The translations under genes and the position numbers were made by a program. Below are positions 36,475 through 47,246 of a stretch of DNA of 64,000 nucleotides, one piece after another; within the stretch, counting starts at the first letter, position 1; every line of letters starts with the position of its first letter. Below the pieces are notes generated by a model that saw nothing but the letters and a program-made list of their open reading frames with translations, was not told the DNA's origin and made no database searches. The DNA comes from Deltaproteobacteria bacterium. Its GTDB lineage: Bacteria; Desulfobacterota; Desulfobulbia; Desulfobulbales; Desulfocapsaceae. The stretch lies in NCBI GenBank assembly GCA_002747825.1, contig PDQQ01000011.1, positions 1 through 64,000 of the forward strand, in the 5' to 3' direction.

Positions 36475-37377
36475 ATGCCCATGAATTATAACCCGTCTCT
36501 GATTCTTCACTCTCAGGGCCTGGCCCCGCACAAAAAATTTGGTCAGAATTTTCTTGTGCATCCGGAAACCGCTCAAGCGATAGTACGGGTTGCAGGTATC
36601 AAGGCAGATGACACGGTGGTTGAGGTGGGCGTCGGCTTTGGGGCGCTGACTCACCCTCTTGCTGCGGTTGCAAAACGAGTTATTGGTTTTGAGGTAGATA
36701 GGGGAATAGTCCGCTTTCACGAGCAGGAAAAGGATCTCCCTGCCAATGTTGAATTGATCCACCAGAATATTTTAGAGACTGACTTTGATTCTTTGTCTCT
36801 ACGTTGTGGCGGTCCACTTCAGGTTGTCGCCAATCTACCCTATTCGATATCAAACGCCTTTCTCGCAAAGATAGTTGAGAACAGTAGCCTTATGGACAGT
36901 GCAACGGTTATGTTGCAACGGGAAGTTGCCCAGCGTCTGCGGGCTCAACCAAAGAGCAAACAATACGGTATCCCGACGGTTCTTTTCGGCAGTTGTGCCA
37001 CTGTCTGCAAAAAACTCACTCTTGCCCCGGGAGAATTCTACCCGAGACCGAAGATAGACTCCGAGGTCGTCTTCGTCGATTTTCGGGAAAATCGTCTTCA
37101 GAGTGCAACACCCAGAGACTATGACAGGACTCTTTTTCGTAAAATCGTTCGTACAACCTTTGGCCAGCGGCGTAAAACCCTGTTAAATACGTTGAGCAGC
37201 CCATTGCTCTGGGCTGATTCTGGGGTAACACAGAAAAAAAGAGTACGGGACAGGGTCCTCCTGGCCTTACAGGCGGCAGGTATAAACCCTTCAGCGCGGC
37301 CCGAAGAGCTCACTGCAGATCAGTTTATTTTTTTGACCAGGGCCGTTACTGCACAGTTGAACACGGGGACATCTTGA
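36475..37377 (+). CDS. rsmA: 16S rRNA adenine dimethyltransferase
   Basis: This 300-aa enzyme (KsgA) dimethylates two adjacent adenines near the 16S rRNA 3' end. SAM-binding motif I is EVGVGFGALT, motif IV is NLPYSI, and the N-terminal HKKFGQNFLVH and the GEFYPRPKIDSEVV segment are family signatures. The C-terminal helical domain has QRRKTLLNTL. The ATG at 36475 follows AAAGG at a good spacing. Confidence 0.97.
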   Translation: MPMNYNPSLILHSQGLAPHKKFGQNFLVHPETAQAIVRVAGIKADDTVVEVGVGFGALTHPLAAVAKRVIGFEVDRGIVRFHEQEKDLPANVELIHQNILETDFDSLSLRCGGPLQVVANLPYSISNAFLAKIVENSSLMDSATVMLQREVAQRLRAQPKSKQYGIPTVLFGSCATVCKKLTLAPGEFYPRPKIDSEVVFVDFRENRLQSATPRDYDRTLFRKIVRTTFGQRRKTLLNTLSSPLLWADSGVTQKKRVRDRVLLALQAAGINPSARPEELTADQFIFLTRAVTAQLNTGTS

Positions 37378-37549
37378 GACTTTTTTCAATTCCTGTCACA
37401 AAAGGCAGGTCGTTTGTCAGGATGAGTCTGCTTCTCGTGTCTGTACCCTTTCTCCTTTTTCTGCCTGATATTTGCCTTTTTCACGGATCTTCGTTATACA
37501 GAAAAACGGCAACTTGATTTCAGATCCGTTTGTGGCAAAGGTTGTGCCT
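37378..37549. other. Intergenic stretch after rsmA, left of MITE copy C
   Basis: About 170 bases with no gene and no clear terminator. With the MITE and 94 bases before nadA it forms a 490-base gap. Confidence 0.4.
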
Positions 37550-37775
37550 TAGCCCGGATATTTCATGAACATTGTGTCAAATTTTTAAAAATTACTTATA
37601 TTCCAATATACTACATCGAGAACATTACAGTTTTACAATATCCAAAGTGTTTACCAAAGGTCAGTCCATACGGCGCCATCTTCTTCAGTCTTTTTGCAGT
37701 AAATAGAGTTTACTCTTACCTAATGCAAAAAACTTCGAACCTGACACCGCCTGAACTGATGAAATATCCGGGTTA
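37550..37775 (+). repeat. MITE-like repeat, copy C (226 bp, complete)
   Basis: A complete copy with ends TAGCCCGGATATTTCATGA and, inverted, TAACCCGGATATTTCATCA. It is the inverse complement of copy B, with about 95% identity by eye. It contains AT-rich dyads (near 37584-37605 and 37700-37717) but no open frame. It ends 94 bases before nadA. Confidence 0.92.
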
Positions 37776-37869
37776 GCCTGGCGTGAGATGACTGTCGTTG
37801 TATCTATGGAAAAAAGCTCTGTACCATCCTCCTGGAGAGGGTGGTCGAGGTCCTGGAGAAAAAGACATT

Positions 37870-38907
37870 ATGAGAACAAGCCTGCAGATTCCAGAAATCT
37901 TTGTTCCTGCCCACCCCGTCTGGCCCGATTTGTCTCCAGAGGATCAAAAAAATCTGAAAGAACAGGTAAAAACCCTTTTGGTGCAGGAAAATGCCGTTCT
38001 TGTCGCACATTACTACACCCAGGGTATTCTGCAGGACCTGGCCGAGGAAACCGGAGGCTGTGTCGCTGACAGCCTGGAGATGGCTCGCTTTGGCAGGCAG
38101 CATCCGGCCGATACGCTTATCGTTGCCGGTGTGCGTTTTATGGGAGAGACGGCAAAGATACTCAACCACGAAAAGCGGGTTCTGATGCCCGACCTGAAGG
38201 CAACCTGTTCTCTTGATGAAGGTTGCCCCTTTGACCTCTTTGATGCCTTTTGTAATGCGCATCCCGATCATACCGTTGTTGTCTATGCCAACACAAGCGC
38301 CGAGGTCAAGGCGCGGGCAGACTGGGTTGTCACCTCCGGTATCGCTCTTCCTGTTGTCAGACACCTCGCAGAGCAAAAGAAGAAGATTCTCTGGGCTCCA
38401 GACAGACATCTGGGGGGCTATGTGCAGAAGATCACCGGGGCAGAGATGCTCTTTTGGCCTGGATCCTGTGTGGTTCATGAAGAGTTTCGCTCCGGGGCAC
38501 TTGCACGCATGAAGGCCCTGCACCCGGAAGCCGCTGTTCTTGTTCACCCCGAATCTATGCAGTCCGTGGTCGCGCAGGCCGATGTGGTGGGCTCGACGAC
38601 GGCCTTGATCGAGGCTGTGGCGGATATGCCGAACAAAGAATTTATTGTTGCCACCGATGCCTCTATTTTTAACAAGATGCGGCAAATGGCTCCTGAAAAG
38701 ATACTTCTGGAGGCACCTACGGCCGGGGAGGGGGCGACCTGCCAGAGTTGTGCAAACTGCCCGTGGATGGGAATGAATTCCCTGCAGAATCTGAGCAGGA
38801 TATTTTCCGAGAGTGGCAATGAAATACGGATCGCAAAAAATCTTGCCGATCGAGCCAAAATACCAATTATGAGGATGCTTGATTTTGCCGCTCATATCAA
38901 AAAATAG
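37870..38907 (+). CDS. nadA: Quinolinate synthase A
   Basis: This 345-aa enzyme makes quinolinate from iminoaspartate and dihydroxyacetone phosphate for NAD. The 4Fe-4S ligands are Cys residues in the expected places: [10 protein letters not shown] (about 95), GSCVVHEEF (about 188) and [10 protein letters not shown] (about 280). The last shows a CxxCxxC pattern; the third essential Cys is in this cluster. AHYYTQ and HPE motifs are typical. The ATG at 37870 is preferred over a frame start 72 bases upstream. The MITE copy C lies 94 bases upstream and may have altered promoter position. Confidence 0.96.
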   Translation: MRTSLQIPEIFVPAHPVWPDLSPEDQKNLKEQVKTLLVQENAVLVAHYYTQGILQDLAEETGGCVADSLEMARFGRQHPADTLIVAGVRFMGETAKILNHEKRVLMPDLKATCSLDEGCPFDLFDAFCNAHPDHTVVVYANTSAEVKARADWVVTSGIALPVVRHLAEQKKKILWAPDRHLGGYVQKITGAEMLFWPGSCVVHEEFRSGALARMKALHPEAAVLVHPESMQSVVAQADVVGSTTALIEAVADMPNKEFIVATDASIFNKMRQMAPEKILLEAPTAGEGATCQSCANCPWMGMNSLQNLSRIFSESGNEIRIAKNLADRAKIPIMRMLDFAAHIKK

Positions 38908-39077
38908 AGTGCATTGGCCTCTTGAATGGATGATTTACCCTTTTTGTATCGAAGAAAGGTTGGGTAAAATGGTTTTTGTCTGTATTGACCGGACGATCGA
39001 TCCTTTTCTTCTCTCGAAAAAGATGGAGTGTCGTGGACCTGAAAATCCTGATGCCCGGATACTGGAGTAAAGAGGAT

Positions 39078-39113
39078 TTTTAAAAGACAACTTTTTGAAA
39101 TTGTTTTTTAAAA
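39078..39113. terminator. AT-rich hairpin after nadA, possible bidirectional terminator
   Basis: TTTTAAAAGACAA pairs with TTGTTTTTTAAAA (12 of 13 positions) around a 10-base loop. T runs lie on both strands. Low GC makes strength doubtful. Confidence 0.45.
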
Positions 39114-39190
39114 TGAATTCGTCCGATGTCGTCTTCCTCTGTTTTTGTGTAAGGTTAAGTTAATATTTTTTCTCGTATATAAATTAGTGC

Positions 39191-39219
39191 TTGATTCTCG
39201 TTTCTGATTAAATTATGGT
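39191..39219 (+). promoter_or_regulatory. Possible sigma-70 promoter for hup
   Basis: TTGATT (39191-39196) and TATGGT (39214-39219) are 17 bases apart, about 310 bases upstream of hup. Confidence 0.4.
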
Positions 39220-39530
39220 TCGCCTTGTTTCACGCAGCACAGTAAAATGCAACACCACCGTATTGTCTGTTTTCAACATCGTCGATAGATTTTTGTCTCG
39301 GTGAGACAATGGCGGCAGGGCCTTTTTGGGTTTGCCGCAAGAAGCTGTTGGGATCTCGTAAAAAAAGCTTGCTTTTGTTAGAGATTCTGGATTATGGCTA
39401 CAGCTGTTATCTGTTTCTGCCATATGTGGAAAGAGATGGGGGGTGAATGCAGGTTTTGATGTTTTTTCGGGTGAGAGATTGTAACTGTGATTCACTAAAA
39501 GCAAAATAAAGCAACAGCAGGAGGAATTCA

Positions 39531-39806
39531 ATGAACAAAAAGGAACTGATTGAAAGCATTGCCGGTGCAGCCGACATAAGCAAGGCCGCTGCCGAAAAGG
39601 CCCTGAATGGCACATTGGTGGCAATCGAAAAAAGCCTCAAAAAAGGTGATAAGGTTACCCTTGTGGGCTTTGGAACATTTTCCGTTACCAAGCGTGAGGC
39701 CCGTCAGGGAAGGAACCCGCAGACTGGCAAGGCTATCAAGATTCCTGCTAAAAAAGTTGTTAAGTTTAAGGCAGGCAACAAACTGTCTGAAGAGGTTAAT
39801 AAGTAG
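39531..39806 (+). CDS. hup: HU-type histone-like DNA-binding protein
   Basis: This 91-aa protein is a typical HU subunit. It begins MNKKELIESIAGAADISKAA, and the beta arm carries VTLVGFGTFSVTKREARQGRNPQTGK and IKIPAKKVVKFKAG. It bends and compacts DNA as a dimer. A good GGAGG lies nine bases upstream of the ATG. It is a single-gene unit followed by a hairpin. Confidence 0.97.
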   Translation: MNKKELIESIAGAADISKAAAEKALNGTLVAIEKSLKKGDKVTLVGFGTFSVTKREARQGRNPQTGKAIKIPAKKVVKFKAGNKLSEEVNK

Positions 39807-39818
39807 TCTGCAGAAGAT

Positions 39819-39852
39819 ACGTCTTGGGCCACCGATTGCAGGCCCAAGACGT
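39819..39852 (+). terminator. Perfect hairpin after hup
   Basis: ACGTCTTGGGCC and GGCCCAAGACGT form a perfect 12-bp stem with a 10-base loop. No T run follows, so it may block exonucleases or protect the hup mRNA, not terminate alone. Confidence 0.6.
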
Positions 39853-39998
39853 AACCGCTCAAGCTCTTGGAAAAGAGAGCGTGTTTTTTCCTCCAGTTGT
39901 ATTTTATCAACCTGTAACATCTGGAAGAAAGAGGAAAGTGGTTGTGGTGTCAAGAAAAAAGCAGGCCTGTTTTCAAGGCTGCCTGTTGTCTGGGTATG

Positions 39999-40029
39999 AC
40001 CGTTTCTCGAGAGGAGAGACGGTTTTTTT
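39999..40029 (+). terminator. Rho-independent terminator between hup and the FmdE gene
   Basis: ACCGTTTCTC pairs with GAGAGACGGT around a five-base loop, followed by seven T. One G-U pair is included. Confidence 0.8.
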
Positions 40030-40110
40030 GTTTTCAGTGTCTGAGAACACTTGGATATTATAGGGGAATTGACCTGTAGATGTGAGCAGACCTCTCTTTG
40101 GGAGAACGTC

Positions 40111-40698
40111 ATGAAAAATTTTGAAACCTTGCTTGAAGAATCCTCAAGGGTTCACGGCCATCTCTGTGCGGGCCAGGTTATTGGTGTTCGAATGAGTATC
40201 CTCGCGCTGTCTCTTCTTGGCATTGAAGATCCTCAAGGGGCCGACAGGAAAAAACTCTATACCTTTGTTGAAATAGATCGTTGTGCAACCGACGCCATAC
40301 AGTCTGTAACCGGTTGTAGCCTTGGCAAAAGAACGATGCGCTTTGTTGACAATGGCGTGATGGCTGCAACCTTTGTAAATCTTGAAACCGGTAAATCTGT
40401 GCGCATTACTGCCCTGGAAGAGGCACGTGAGCGTGCAGCTGTATATGTGCAGCAGGGTGACAACAGGTACAAGCAACAGCTTGAGGCATACAGGATTATG
40501 CCCCAGGAAGAGCTGTTTAAGATTGAATATGTCGAGGTGGAAATTCCTCCCGAACAGCTTCCCGGGCGGCCCTTGAGCAGGGTGCAATGTGAACAATGTC
40601 GCGACTGGGTCCAGGACAAAAGAGAGAGACGTGTTGACGGTATCACCCTTTGTCGTGGCTGCTCCGATGGCCGATACTATAGCAAGCAAGAGGCTTGA
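40111..40698 (+). CDS. FmdE-like zinc-binding protein
   Basis: This 195-aa protein has an FmdE domain with HGHLCAGQVIGVRM (metal-binding His and Cys), EIDRCATDAIQSVTGCSLGKR and a central VRITAL strand. A C-terminal zinc ribbon follows: CEQCRDWVQ and LCRGCSDGRYY (CxxC ... CxxC). FmdE homologues occur near tungsten/molybdenum formylmethanofuran dehydrogenases and in sulfate reducers; function is unproven. The ATG at 40111 follows GGGAGAAC. The zinc ribbon could bind DNA or a metal cofactor. Confidence 0.85.
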   Translation: MKNFETLLEESSRVHGHLCAGQVIGVRMSILALSLLGIEDPQGADRKKLYTFVEIDRCATDAIQSVTGCSLGKRTMRFVDNGVMAATFVNLETGKSVRITALEEARERAAVYVQQGDNRYKQQLEAYRIMPQEELFKIEYVEVEIPPEQLPGRPLSRVQCEQCRDWVQDKRERRVDGITLCRGCSDGRYYSKQEA

Positions 40699-40845
40699 TT
40701 TTTCAAGCACTCTTTTTTGATTTGAGGCTGTTTCGTTTTTTTTTTTTGGGGGCGAGACGTTTGATTGATTGCTGCTCAGGCAATTACGGTGGGCAACGGG
40801 GTTGATGGATGGCCCAGAGAGCCTTTACTTTTGAGAGGGATGGAG

Positions 40846-42459
40846 ATGCAGGTCGGCTTGCTTGATTATGGGGCGGGTAATGTTCGGAGCGTTGAAAATG
40901 CCCTGCGGCAGATTGGGGTTGAGGTTGTTGCGGTAGAGAGGTCCGGAGATCTGTCTGGTTTGGAAAGACTCCTTTTTCCGGGGGTTGGCGATTTTGGTCT
41001 GGTTATGTCAAGACTGAAAGAAAAGGGGTATCTTGAACCCTTGCGTCGCTATTTGCAAGGGAATGGCCAATTTCTGGGGATTTGCGTCGGGCTCCAGTCG
41101 TTGTTTGAGGAGAGTGAAGAAGCTCCAGGGGTAAGGGGGCTTGGCATTTTACCGGGAACCATCAAGCGCTTTGCCGCGGATAGTCTCTCCGTTCCTCATA
41201 TTGGCTGGAATAGCCTGCGTCTGGATAAAAAAAATCCGTTGTTTGATGGGTATTCAGAGGAGCATTTTTATTTTGTGCATTCTTATTATGCACCTCTCCC
41301 TGACAACAATGATGATTGGCTTCTCGCCACCACCGATTATGGCCAGGAGTTTGTTTCGGCTGTTGCCTTTAACAATATAACTGCCTTTCAGTTCCATCCG
41401 GAAAAAAGCGGCAGCCTGGGGCTGCAACTGTTGGAGCATTACTTTTCAAGCCGAGAATGCCTGAATGTCTCATCGGCCCGGGATATCAGAAAAGACAGAG
41501 ACAGCACCCGTTTTGCAAAGAGAATCGTTGCCTGTCTGGATGTGCGCAGTAACGATGCGGGTGATCTGGTGGTGACCAAGGGTGATCAGTACGATGTCCG
41601 TGACAGTGGGGGGGTTCGCAATCTCGGGAAACCGGTGGATCTTGCTTTTCGCTATTATGAAGATGGTGCTGACGAGATAGCCTTTCTTAACATCACGGCG
41701 TTTAGGAATTCGCCTCTTCAAGATCAACCGATGCTCGAGCTGTTGAGAAAGACCTCTGAAAAGGTCTTTGTGCCCCTGACCATCGGTGGCGGCATCCGCG
41801 ATTTTACCGATGTCAATGGACGGCATACCTCCGCCCTTGATATTGCCGAGGCCTATTTCAGGGCTGGAGCCGATAAAATCTCGATAGGCAGTGATGCCGT
41901 TTTTGCTGCAGAGCATTTTATAACCACCGGTAAAAGAACAGGGACCTCGTCAATCGAACAAATTTCCGCTGTGTACGGGGCCCAGGCAGTGGTTATTTCG
42001 GTTGACCCCAGACGAATGTATGTGCATTCGCCCAGGCAGACTCCTCACCATACCCTGCGAACGGCTCTGCCTGGACCGAACAATGAGCAGTACTGCTGGT
42101 TCCAGTGCACCGTCAAGGGGGGAAGGGAAGGTCGAGATCTTGATGTGGTACAGCTGGCACAGGCCTGTGAAAGTCTTGGTGCCGGAGAAATACTCTTAAA
42201 CTGCATAGACAGGGATGGTACAAATGCGGGCTTTGACCTTGAACTCATCTCCCAGGTCAAGGAGGCGGTGACCATTCCTGTGATCGCCTCAAGCGGAGCT
42301 GGAGCTGTCCAGCATTTTGTTGATGTCTTTCGGCATACCAGGGTTGAGGCAGCATTGGCTGCAGGAATATTTCATAGAAAAGAGGTCGAAATTCGTGCTG
42401 TTAAAACGGGACTTGCAGCGTCAGGAATTGTTGTCCGTTGTGAAAATTCCACCAATTAA
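40846..42459 (+). CDS. hisHF: Fused imidazole glycerol phosphate synthase HisHF (eukaryote-like)
   Basis: This protein of about 537 aa fuses a glutaminase (HisH, 1-205) to a cyclase (HisF, 225-537). HisH has the catalytic Cys in GICVGLQSLFEES, and His and Glu in FQFHPEKSG. HisF has RIVACLDVR, TIGGGIRD, DKISIGSDAV, AVVISVDPRR and LNCIDRDGTNAGFD. Sequence stretches such as GDLVVTKGDQYDVRD, VRNLGKPVDLA and GPNNEQYCWFQCTVKGGRE are typical of eukaryotic HIS7. Most bacteria use separate HisH and HisF. Horizontal transfer is possible. ATGs at 40840 and 40846 are both preceded by GAGAGGG. Confidence 0.93.
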   Translation: MQVGLLDYGAGNVRSVENALRQIGVEVVAVERSGDLSGLERLLFPGVGDFGLVMSRLKEKGYLEPLRRYLQGNGQFLGICVGLQSLFEESEEAPGVRGLGILPGTIKRFAADSLSVPHIGWNSLRLDKKNPLFDGYSEEHFYFVHSYYAPLPDNNDDWLLATTDYGQEFVSAVAFNNITAFQFHPEKSGSLGLQLLEHYFSSRECLNVSSARDIRKDRDSTRFAKRIVACLDVRSNDAGDLVVTKGDQYDVRDSGGVRNLGKPVDLAFRYYEDGADEIAFLNITAFRNSPLQDQPMLELLRKTSEKVFVPLTIGGGIRDFTDVNGRHTSALDIAEAYFRAGADKISIGSDAVFAAEHFITTGKRTGTSSIEQISAVYGAQAVVISVDPRRMYVHSPRQTPHHTLRTALPGPNNEQYCWFQCTVKGGREGRDLDVVQLAQACESLGAGEILLNCIDRDGTNAGFDLELISQVKEAVTIPVIASSGAGAVQHFVDVFRHTRVEAALAAGIFHRKEVEIRAVKTGLAASGIVVRCENSTN

Positions 42460-42489
42460 CCAGATGTATTGCGAAGCTCCGGTTCTCAT

Positions 42490-42516
42490 CCCCCGCCGCT
42501 TGCGGCAGGGGCGTTT
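42490..42516 (+). terminator. Hairpin after hisHF
   Basis: CCCCGCCG and CGGCAGGGG can pair around a short loop, followed by CGTTT. The T run is weak, so termination is only possible. A second hairpin (GCTTTTTGCA with TGCAAAAGC) lies near 42520-42548. Confidence 0.4.
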
Positions 42517-42651
42517 ATCAGAGCTTTTTGCACGATTCTGCAAAAGCCTGTTGTCGAATACGGCCCCCTATCATTTATGACTGGAGTCTGCATCTCTGGA
42601 TGGTGGTATATCCAACAACGTTTGGCTTTGCAATCCTACCGGGTATCCTTT

Positions 42652-44493
42652 ATGCAAACGGCTTTTTGGCGCAGGAAAATTGTCTGGTTGAGCCTTGTGT
42701 ATGGTTTGTTTCTTGTCGGAATTCTCCTGATTTCCTGGCAGATCTCCTACCAGAGAGGGGTTGAGGAACTCAGACGTAAAAGTAGTGCCAGACTTGCCCT
42801 GTACGTCAACAATCTGCAGGGATTACTGGGCAAATATCAGACCCTTCCCCGCCTGCTCGCAATGGATAGTAATCTTGTTCGAGCCCTGTCTTCACCCTAT
42901 GAAAAACAGCGTATCCAGAAGCTCAACAGGTATCTTTTCACAATAAATACGATCAGTGACGCCCTGGATACCTATCTTATGAACCGTGATGGCCTGACGA
43001 TTGCGGCAAGTAACTGGTCGGAGCCGCGTCCTTTTGTTGGTAGAAATTTCAGTTATCGACCATATTTTCAGGAGGCAATGCGGGGCAGACTCGGACGCTA
43101 CTTTGCCCTTGGCGCGACATCATCGAGGCGGGGCTATTATTTTGCCTATCCGGTTCGCAATGACAGTCAGATCATCGGTGCAGTCGTTGTGAAAATAAGC
43201 GTTGACTCGGTTGAGGAGCATTGGTCCCAGACCGGGGAAAGCTTTGTTGTTACCGATCCTGATGGTATTATCTTTATTACAACACACCCGGGCTGGCGGT
43301 ATAAGACCCTTGAACCAATACATTCCTCGGTTCAAAAAAGGATCATTGACAGTAGACGATACCCGGAAACCTCCTTTGTCCCGATCAGCAGCAGTGGCGT
43401 TCGAGACAGCGATGGCTTGCAGTTTATCGACATCAAGGATGATGCAGAGCAGGAGATCTCGTTGTTGAAGCAAAGCACATTCATGTCGGAAGCCGGCTGG
43501 AATGTGCATCTGCTCACAGATACGGCTGAAGTAGAACGTATCGCATTTGCTGACAGCCTTGTTGTCGGTGCCGTTCTACTGGTGCTCTACATCCTGGGCC
43601 TGCTTCTTGTGCAGCGTTATAATCGACTCAAGGCCCTGGCTTTGATTGAAGAACAGACACGGATCGCCCTGCGGGATGCCAACGAACAGTTGGAGTCGCG
43701 CGTCGTTATGAGAACAAAAGAGCTGACCGCCGCCAATCAGCTCTTGACCAAAGAGGTGCTTGAGCGGAAAGAGACCGAAACAAAACTCAAACGTACCCGA
43801 AAAGAGCTTATCCACGCGGCAAAACTTGCTGTACTTGGACAAATTTCAGCGGGAATCAATCATGAGCTCAACCAGCCTCTGGCAGCGATACGAAGTTATA
43901 CCGATAACGGTAGACAATATCTGAAAAAAGGCCGTTTTCGCGAGGCCATGTGGAATATGGAACAGATTGCCGAGCTCACTGAGCGGATGGCCCAGGTGGG
44001 AGCTCAGCTGAAGCTCTTTTCCAAAAAATCCAGTGGTCAGATCGCCAGGGTGCCGGTTCAGGGTGCGGTTGATGGTGCTATGGAGATTATCGGCCCGGCA
44101 TTTAAAAAGGCCGGTGTGAAAATTGACATCTGTATACAGCCTCCTGATATAAAGGTGCGGGCCAACAATGTTCTCTTACAGCAGGTTTTGGTCAACTTGT
44201 TTTCCAACGCCATGCACGCAATGGACGGTCAGGCCGAAAAAAAAATCTCTTTTCTCTGCACCTGCGCAGACGATGAGGTGTTGATCGTTGTTGAGGATAC
44301 GGGCTCTGGAATTGTAAAAGAGCATGTGAAAAATATATTTGAACCCTTTTATACCACAAAAAAATCTGGACAGGGGCTTGGTCTCGGCCTGACCATCAGT
44401 GAGAGAATAATCCGTGATTTTGGCGGCAGGATTTTGTATGTTCCGCTGGAAAAGGGGGCGCGTTTTGAATGTATCTTGTCTCGGGTAGGATAG
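42652..44493 (+). CDS. dctB: DctB-type sensor histidine kinase
   Basis: This protein of about 613 aa has two membrane segments (near 12-32 and 300-325) flanking a periplasmic double-PAS sensor domain. After a cytoplasmic coiled coil (about 330-395), the HisKA domain has the phospho-acceptor in SAGINHELNQPLAAIRSY. The ATPase domain has NLFSNAMHAM (N box), EDTGSGI (G1) and GQGLGLGLTI (G2). It probably senses C4-dicarboxylates and signals to dctD, located four bases downstream. The ATG at 42652 has no strong ribosome-binding site; an earlier ATG at 42577 is also possible. Confidence 0.92.
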   Translation: MQTAFWRRKIVWLSLVYGLFLVGILLISWQISYQRGVEELRRKSSARLALYVNNLQGLLGKYQTLPRLLAMDSNLVRALSSPYEKQRIQKLNRYLFTINTISDALDTYLMNRDGLTIAASNWSEPRPFVGRNFSYRPYFQEAMRGRLGRYFALGATSSRRGYYFAYPVRNDSQIIGAVVVKISVDSVEEHWSQTGESFVVTDPDGIIFITTHPGWRYKTLEPIHSSVQKRIIDSRRYPETSFVPISSSGVRDSDGLQFIDIKDDAEQEISLLKQSTFMSEAGWNVHLLTDTAEVERIAFADSLVVGAVLLVLYILGLLLVQRYNRLKALALIEEQTRIALRDANEQLESRVVMRTKELTAANQLLTKEVLERKETETKLKRTRKELIHAAKLAVLGQISAGINHELNQPLAAIRSYTDNGRQYLKKGRFREAMWNMEQIAELTERMAQVGAQLKLFSKKSSGQIARVPVQGAVDGAMEIIGPAFKKAGVKIDICIQPPDIKVRANNVLLQQVLVNLFSNAMHAMDGQAEKKISFLCTCADDEVLIVVEDTGSGIVKEHVKNIFEPFYTTKKSGQGLGLGLTISERIIRDFGGRILYVPLEKGARFECILSRVG

Positions 44494-44496
44494 CCT

Positions 44497-45852
44497 ATGG
44501 TAAAGGTTGGGAAGGTTCTCTTTATTGATGATGAAAAGCATATCCGTCAGGCCAATAAGCAGTCTCTTGAGCTTGCCGATCTTGAGGTCGTCTGTAAGCA
44601 CTGTGCAGAAGACGGACTCAAGACCCTCGGTGAGGACTGGCCCGGGATTGTGGTCTGCGATATACGCCTGCCACAGATGGATGGCATGGACTTTCTCAGA
44701 ACCGTACAGAAGATAGATGCCGACCTGCCGGTGATCCTGATTACCGGGCATGGGGATATCTCTATTGCTGTACAGGCTATGCGGGATGGTGCCTACGATT
44801 TTTTGGAAAAGCCCTATTCGGCGGAAAGGCTTGTGAAAACCGTTTTCAAAGGGCTGGAAAAACGGGCCTTGACGCTCGAGAATCGTAATCTGCGCAGAAA
44901 GCTTGAACTGCACAGTGCCCCGGGGCCGAGGATCATTGGCAGTACGCCCAGCATGGAGCAGTTGCGTAATACCATCGCTCAGGTTGCAGATACCGGCGCC
45001 GACATTCTGGTAACCGGGGAGACAGGTACCGGTAAAGAGCTGGTTGCCAGGGCGCTGCATGAGAACAGCAGTCGAAGAAACAACAATTTTGTGGCCATTA
45101 ACTGTGGTGCGGTATCTGAGTCGATAATAGAGAGCGAACTCTTCGGACATGAGGCAGGGGCCTTTACAGATGCGAAGGCAAAACGTATCGGCAAGTTTGA
45201 GCATGCCAACGGTGGAACCCTGCTGCTCGATGAAATTGAATCGATGCCGTTGCGGGTGCAGATCAATCTGCTGCGGGTTCTGCAGGAGAGGGTTGTCGAG
45301 CGACTGGGCTCGAATACTCTTATCCCGGTCGATTTACGGGTTGTTGCCGCCTCCAAGGTCAACCTCTCCGAGGCCATCAACAACGGCAGCTTTCGCGAAG
45401 ACCTCTATTACAGATTGAATGTGGTCTGTCTCAATATCCCTCCCCTGAGAGAGCGCAGAGAGGATATTCCTCTTCTCTTTCACCATTTTCTTCTGGTTGC
45501 CGGCCACCGTTATCAGCAGGATATTCCGACTCCAAGCAGCGTCCAGATCAAGGCCTTACTCACACATCCCTGGCCGGGAAATGTACGGGAATTGCGAAAT
45601 TTCACCGAGAGATACGTCCTTCTCGGTCGTGAGTTTAACTGGTCGATTGAAAAGATGTTGTCGGGCGAGGAAAGAGAAAAGGAACAGTCCCTTGTCCAGC
45701 AGGTCGAGAGTTTTGAGCGGAGTCTGATCGAGCATGCCCTTGTTGCATCCAACGGAAATTTAAAGGAGGTTATGGCCTCCCTGAATCTGCCACGCAAGAC
45801 CCTGTACGATAAGATGAGAAAATTTGACCTCAACAAGGCAGATTATAAGTAA
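44497..45852 (+). CDS. dctD: Sigma-54-dependent response regulator DctD
   Basis: This 451-aa activator has a receiver domain (1-120) with phospho-Asp in VVCDIRLPQMDG. An AAA+ domain (about 145-375) carries Walker A GETGTGKE and Walker B GGTLLLDEIE. A Fis-like HTH forms the C-terminus (ASLNLPRKTLYDKMRKF). The sigma-54 contact loop, usually GAFTGA, reads GAFTDA. Its place beside dctB and a dctPQM transporter points to C4-dicarboxylate regulation. It follows dctB after three bases. Confidence 0.94.
   Translation: MVKVGKVLFIDDEKHIRQANKQSLELADLEVVCKHCAEDGLKTLGEDWPGIVVCDIRLPQMDGMDFLRTVQKIDADLPVILITGHGDISIAVQAMRDGAYDFLEKPYSAERLVKTVFKGLEKRALTLENRNLRRKLELHSAPGPRIIGSTPSMEQLRNTIAQVADTGADILVTGETGTGKELVARALHENSSRRNNNFVAINCGAVSESIIESELFGHEAGAFTDAKAKRIGKFEHANGGTLLLDEIESMPLRVQINLLRVLQERVVERLGSNTLIPVDLRVVAASKVNLSEAINNGSFREDLYYRLNVVCLNIPPLRERREDIPLLFHHFLLVAGHRYQQDIPTPSSVQIKALLTHPWPGNVRELRNFTERYVLLGREFNWSIEKMLSGEEREKEQSLVQQVESFERSLIEHALVASNGNLKEVMASLNLPRKTLYDKMRKFDLNKADYK

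Positions 45853-47246
<1,394 letters not shown>

Larger units (their letters stand above)
38908..39530. other. Long intergenic region upstream of hup
   Basis: 623 bases with no gene that I can support. It holds an AT-rich hairpin (39078-39113) and a possible promoter (39191-39219), which would give a leader of about 300 bases for hup. A second, weaker promoter-like match lies near 39480. Confidence 0.5.
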
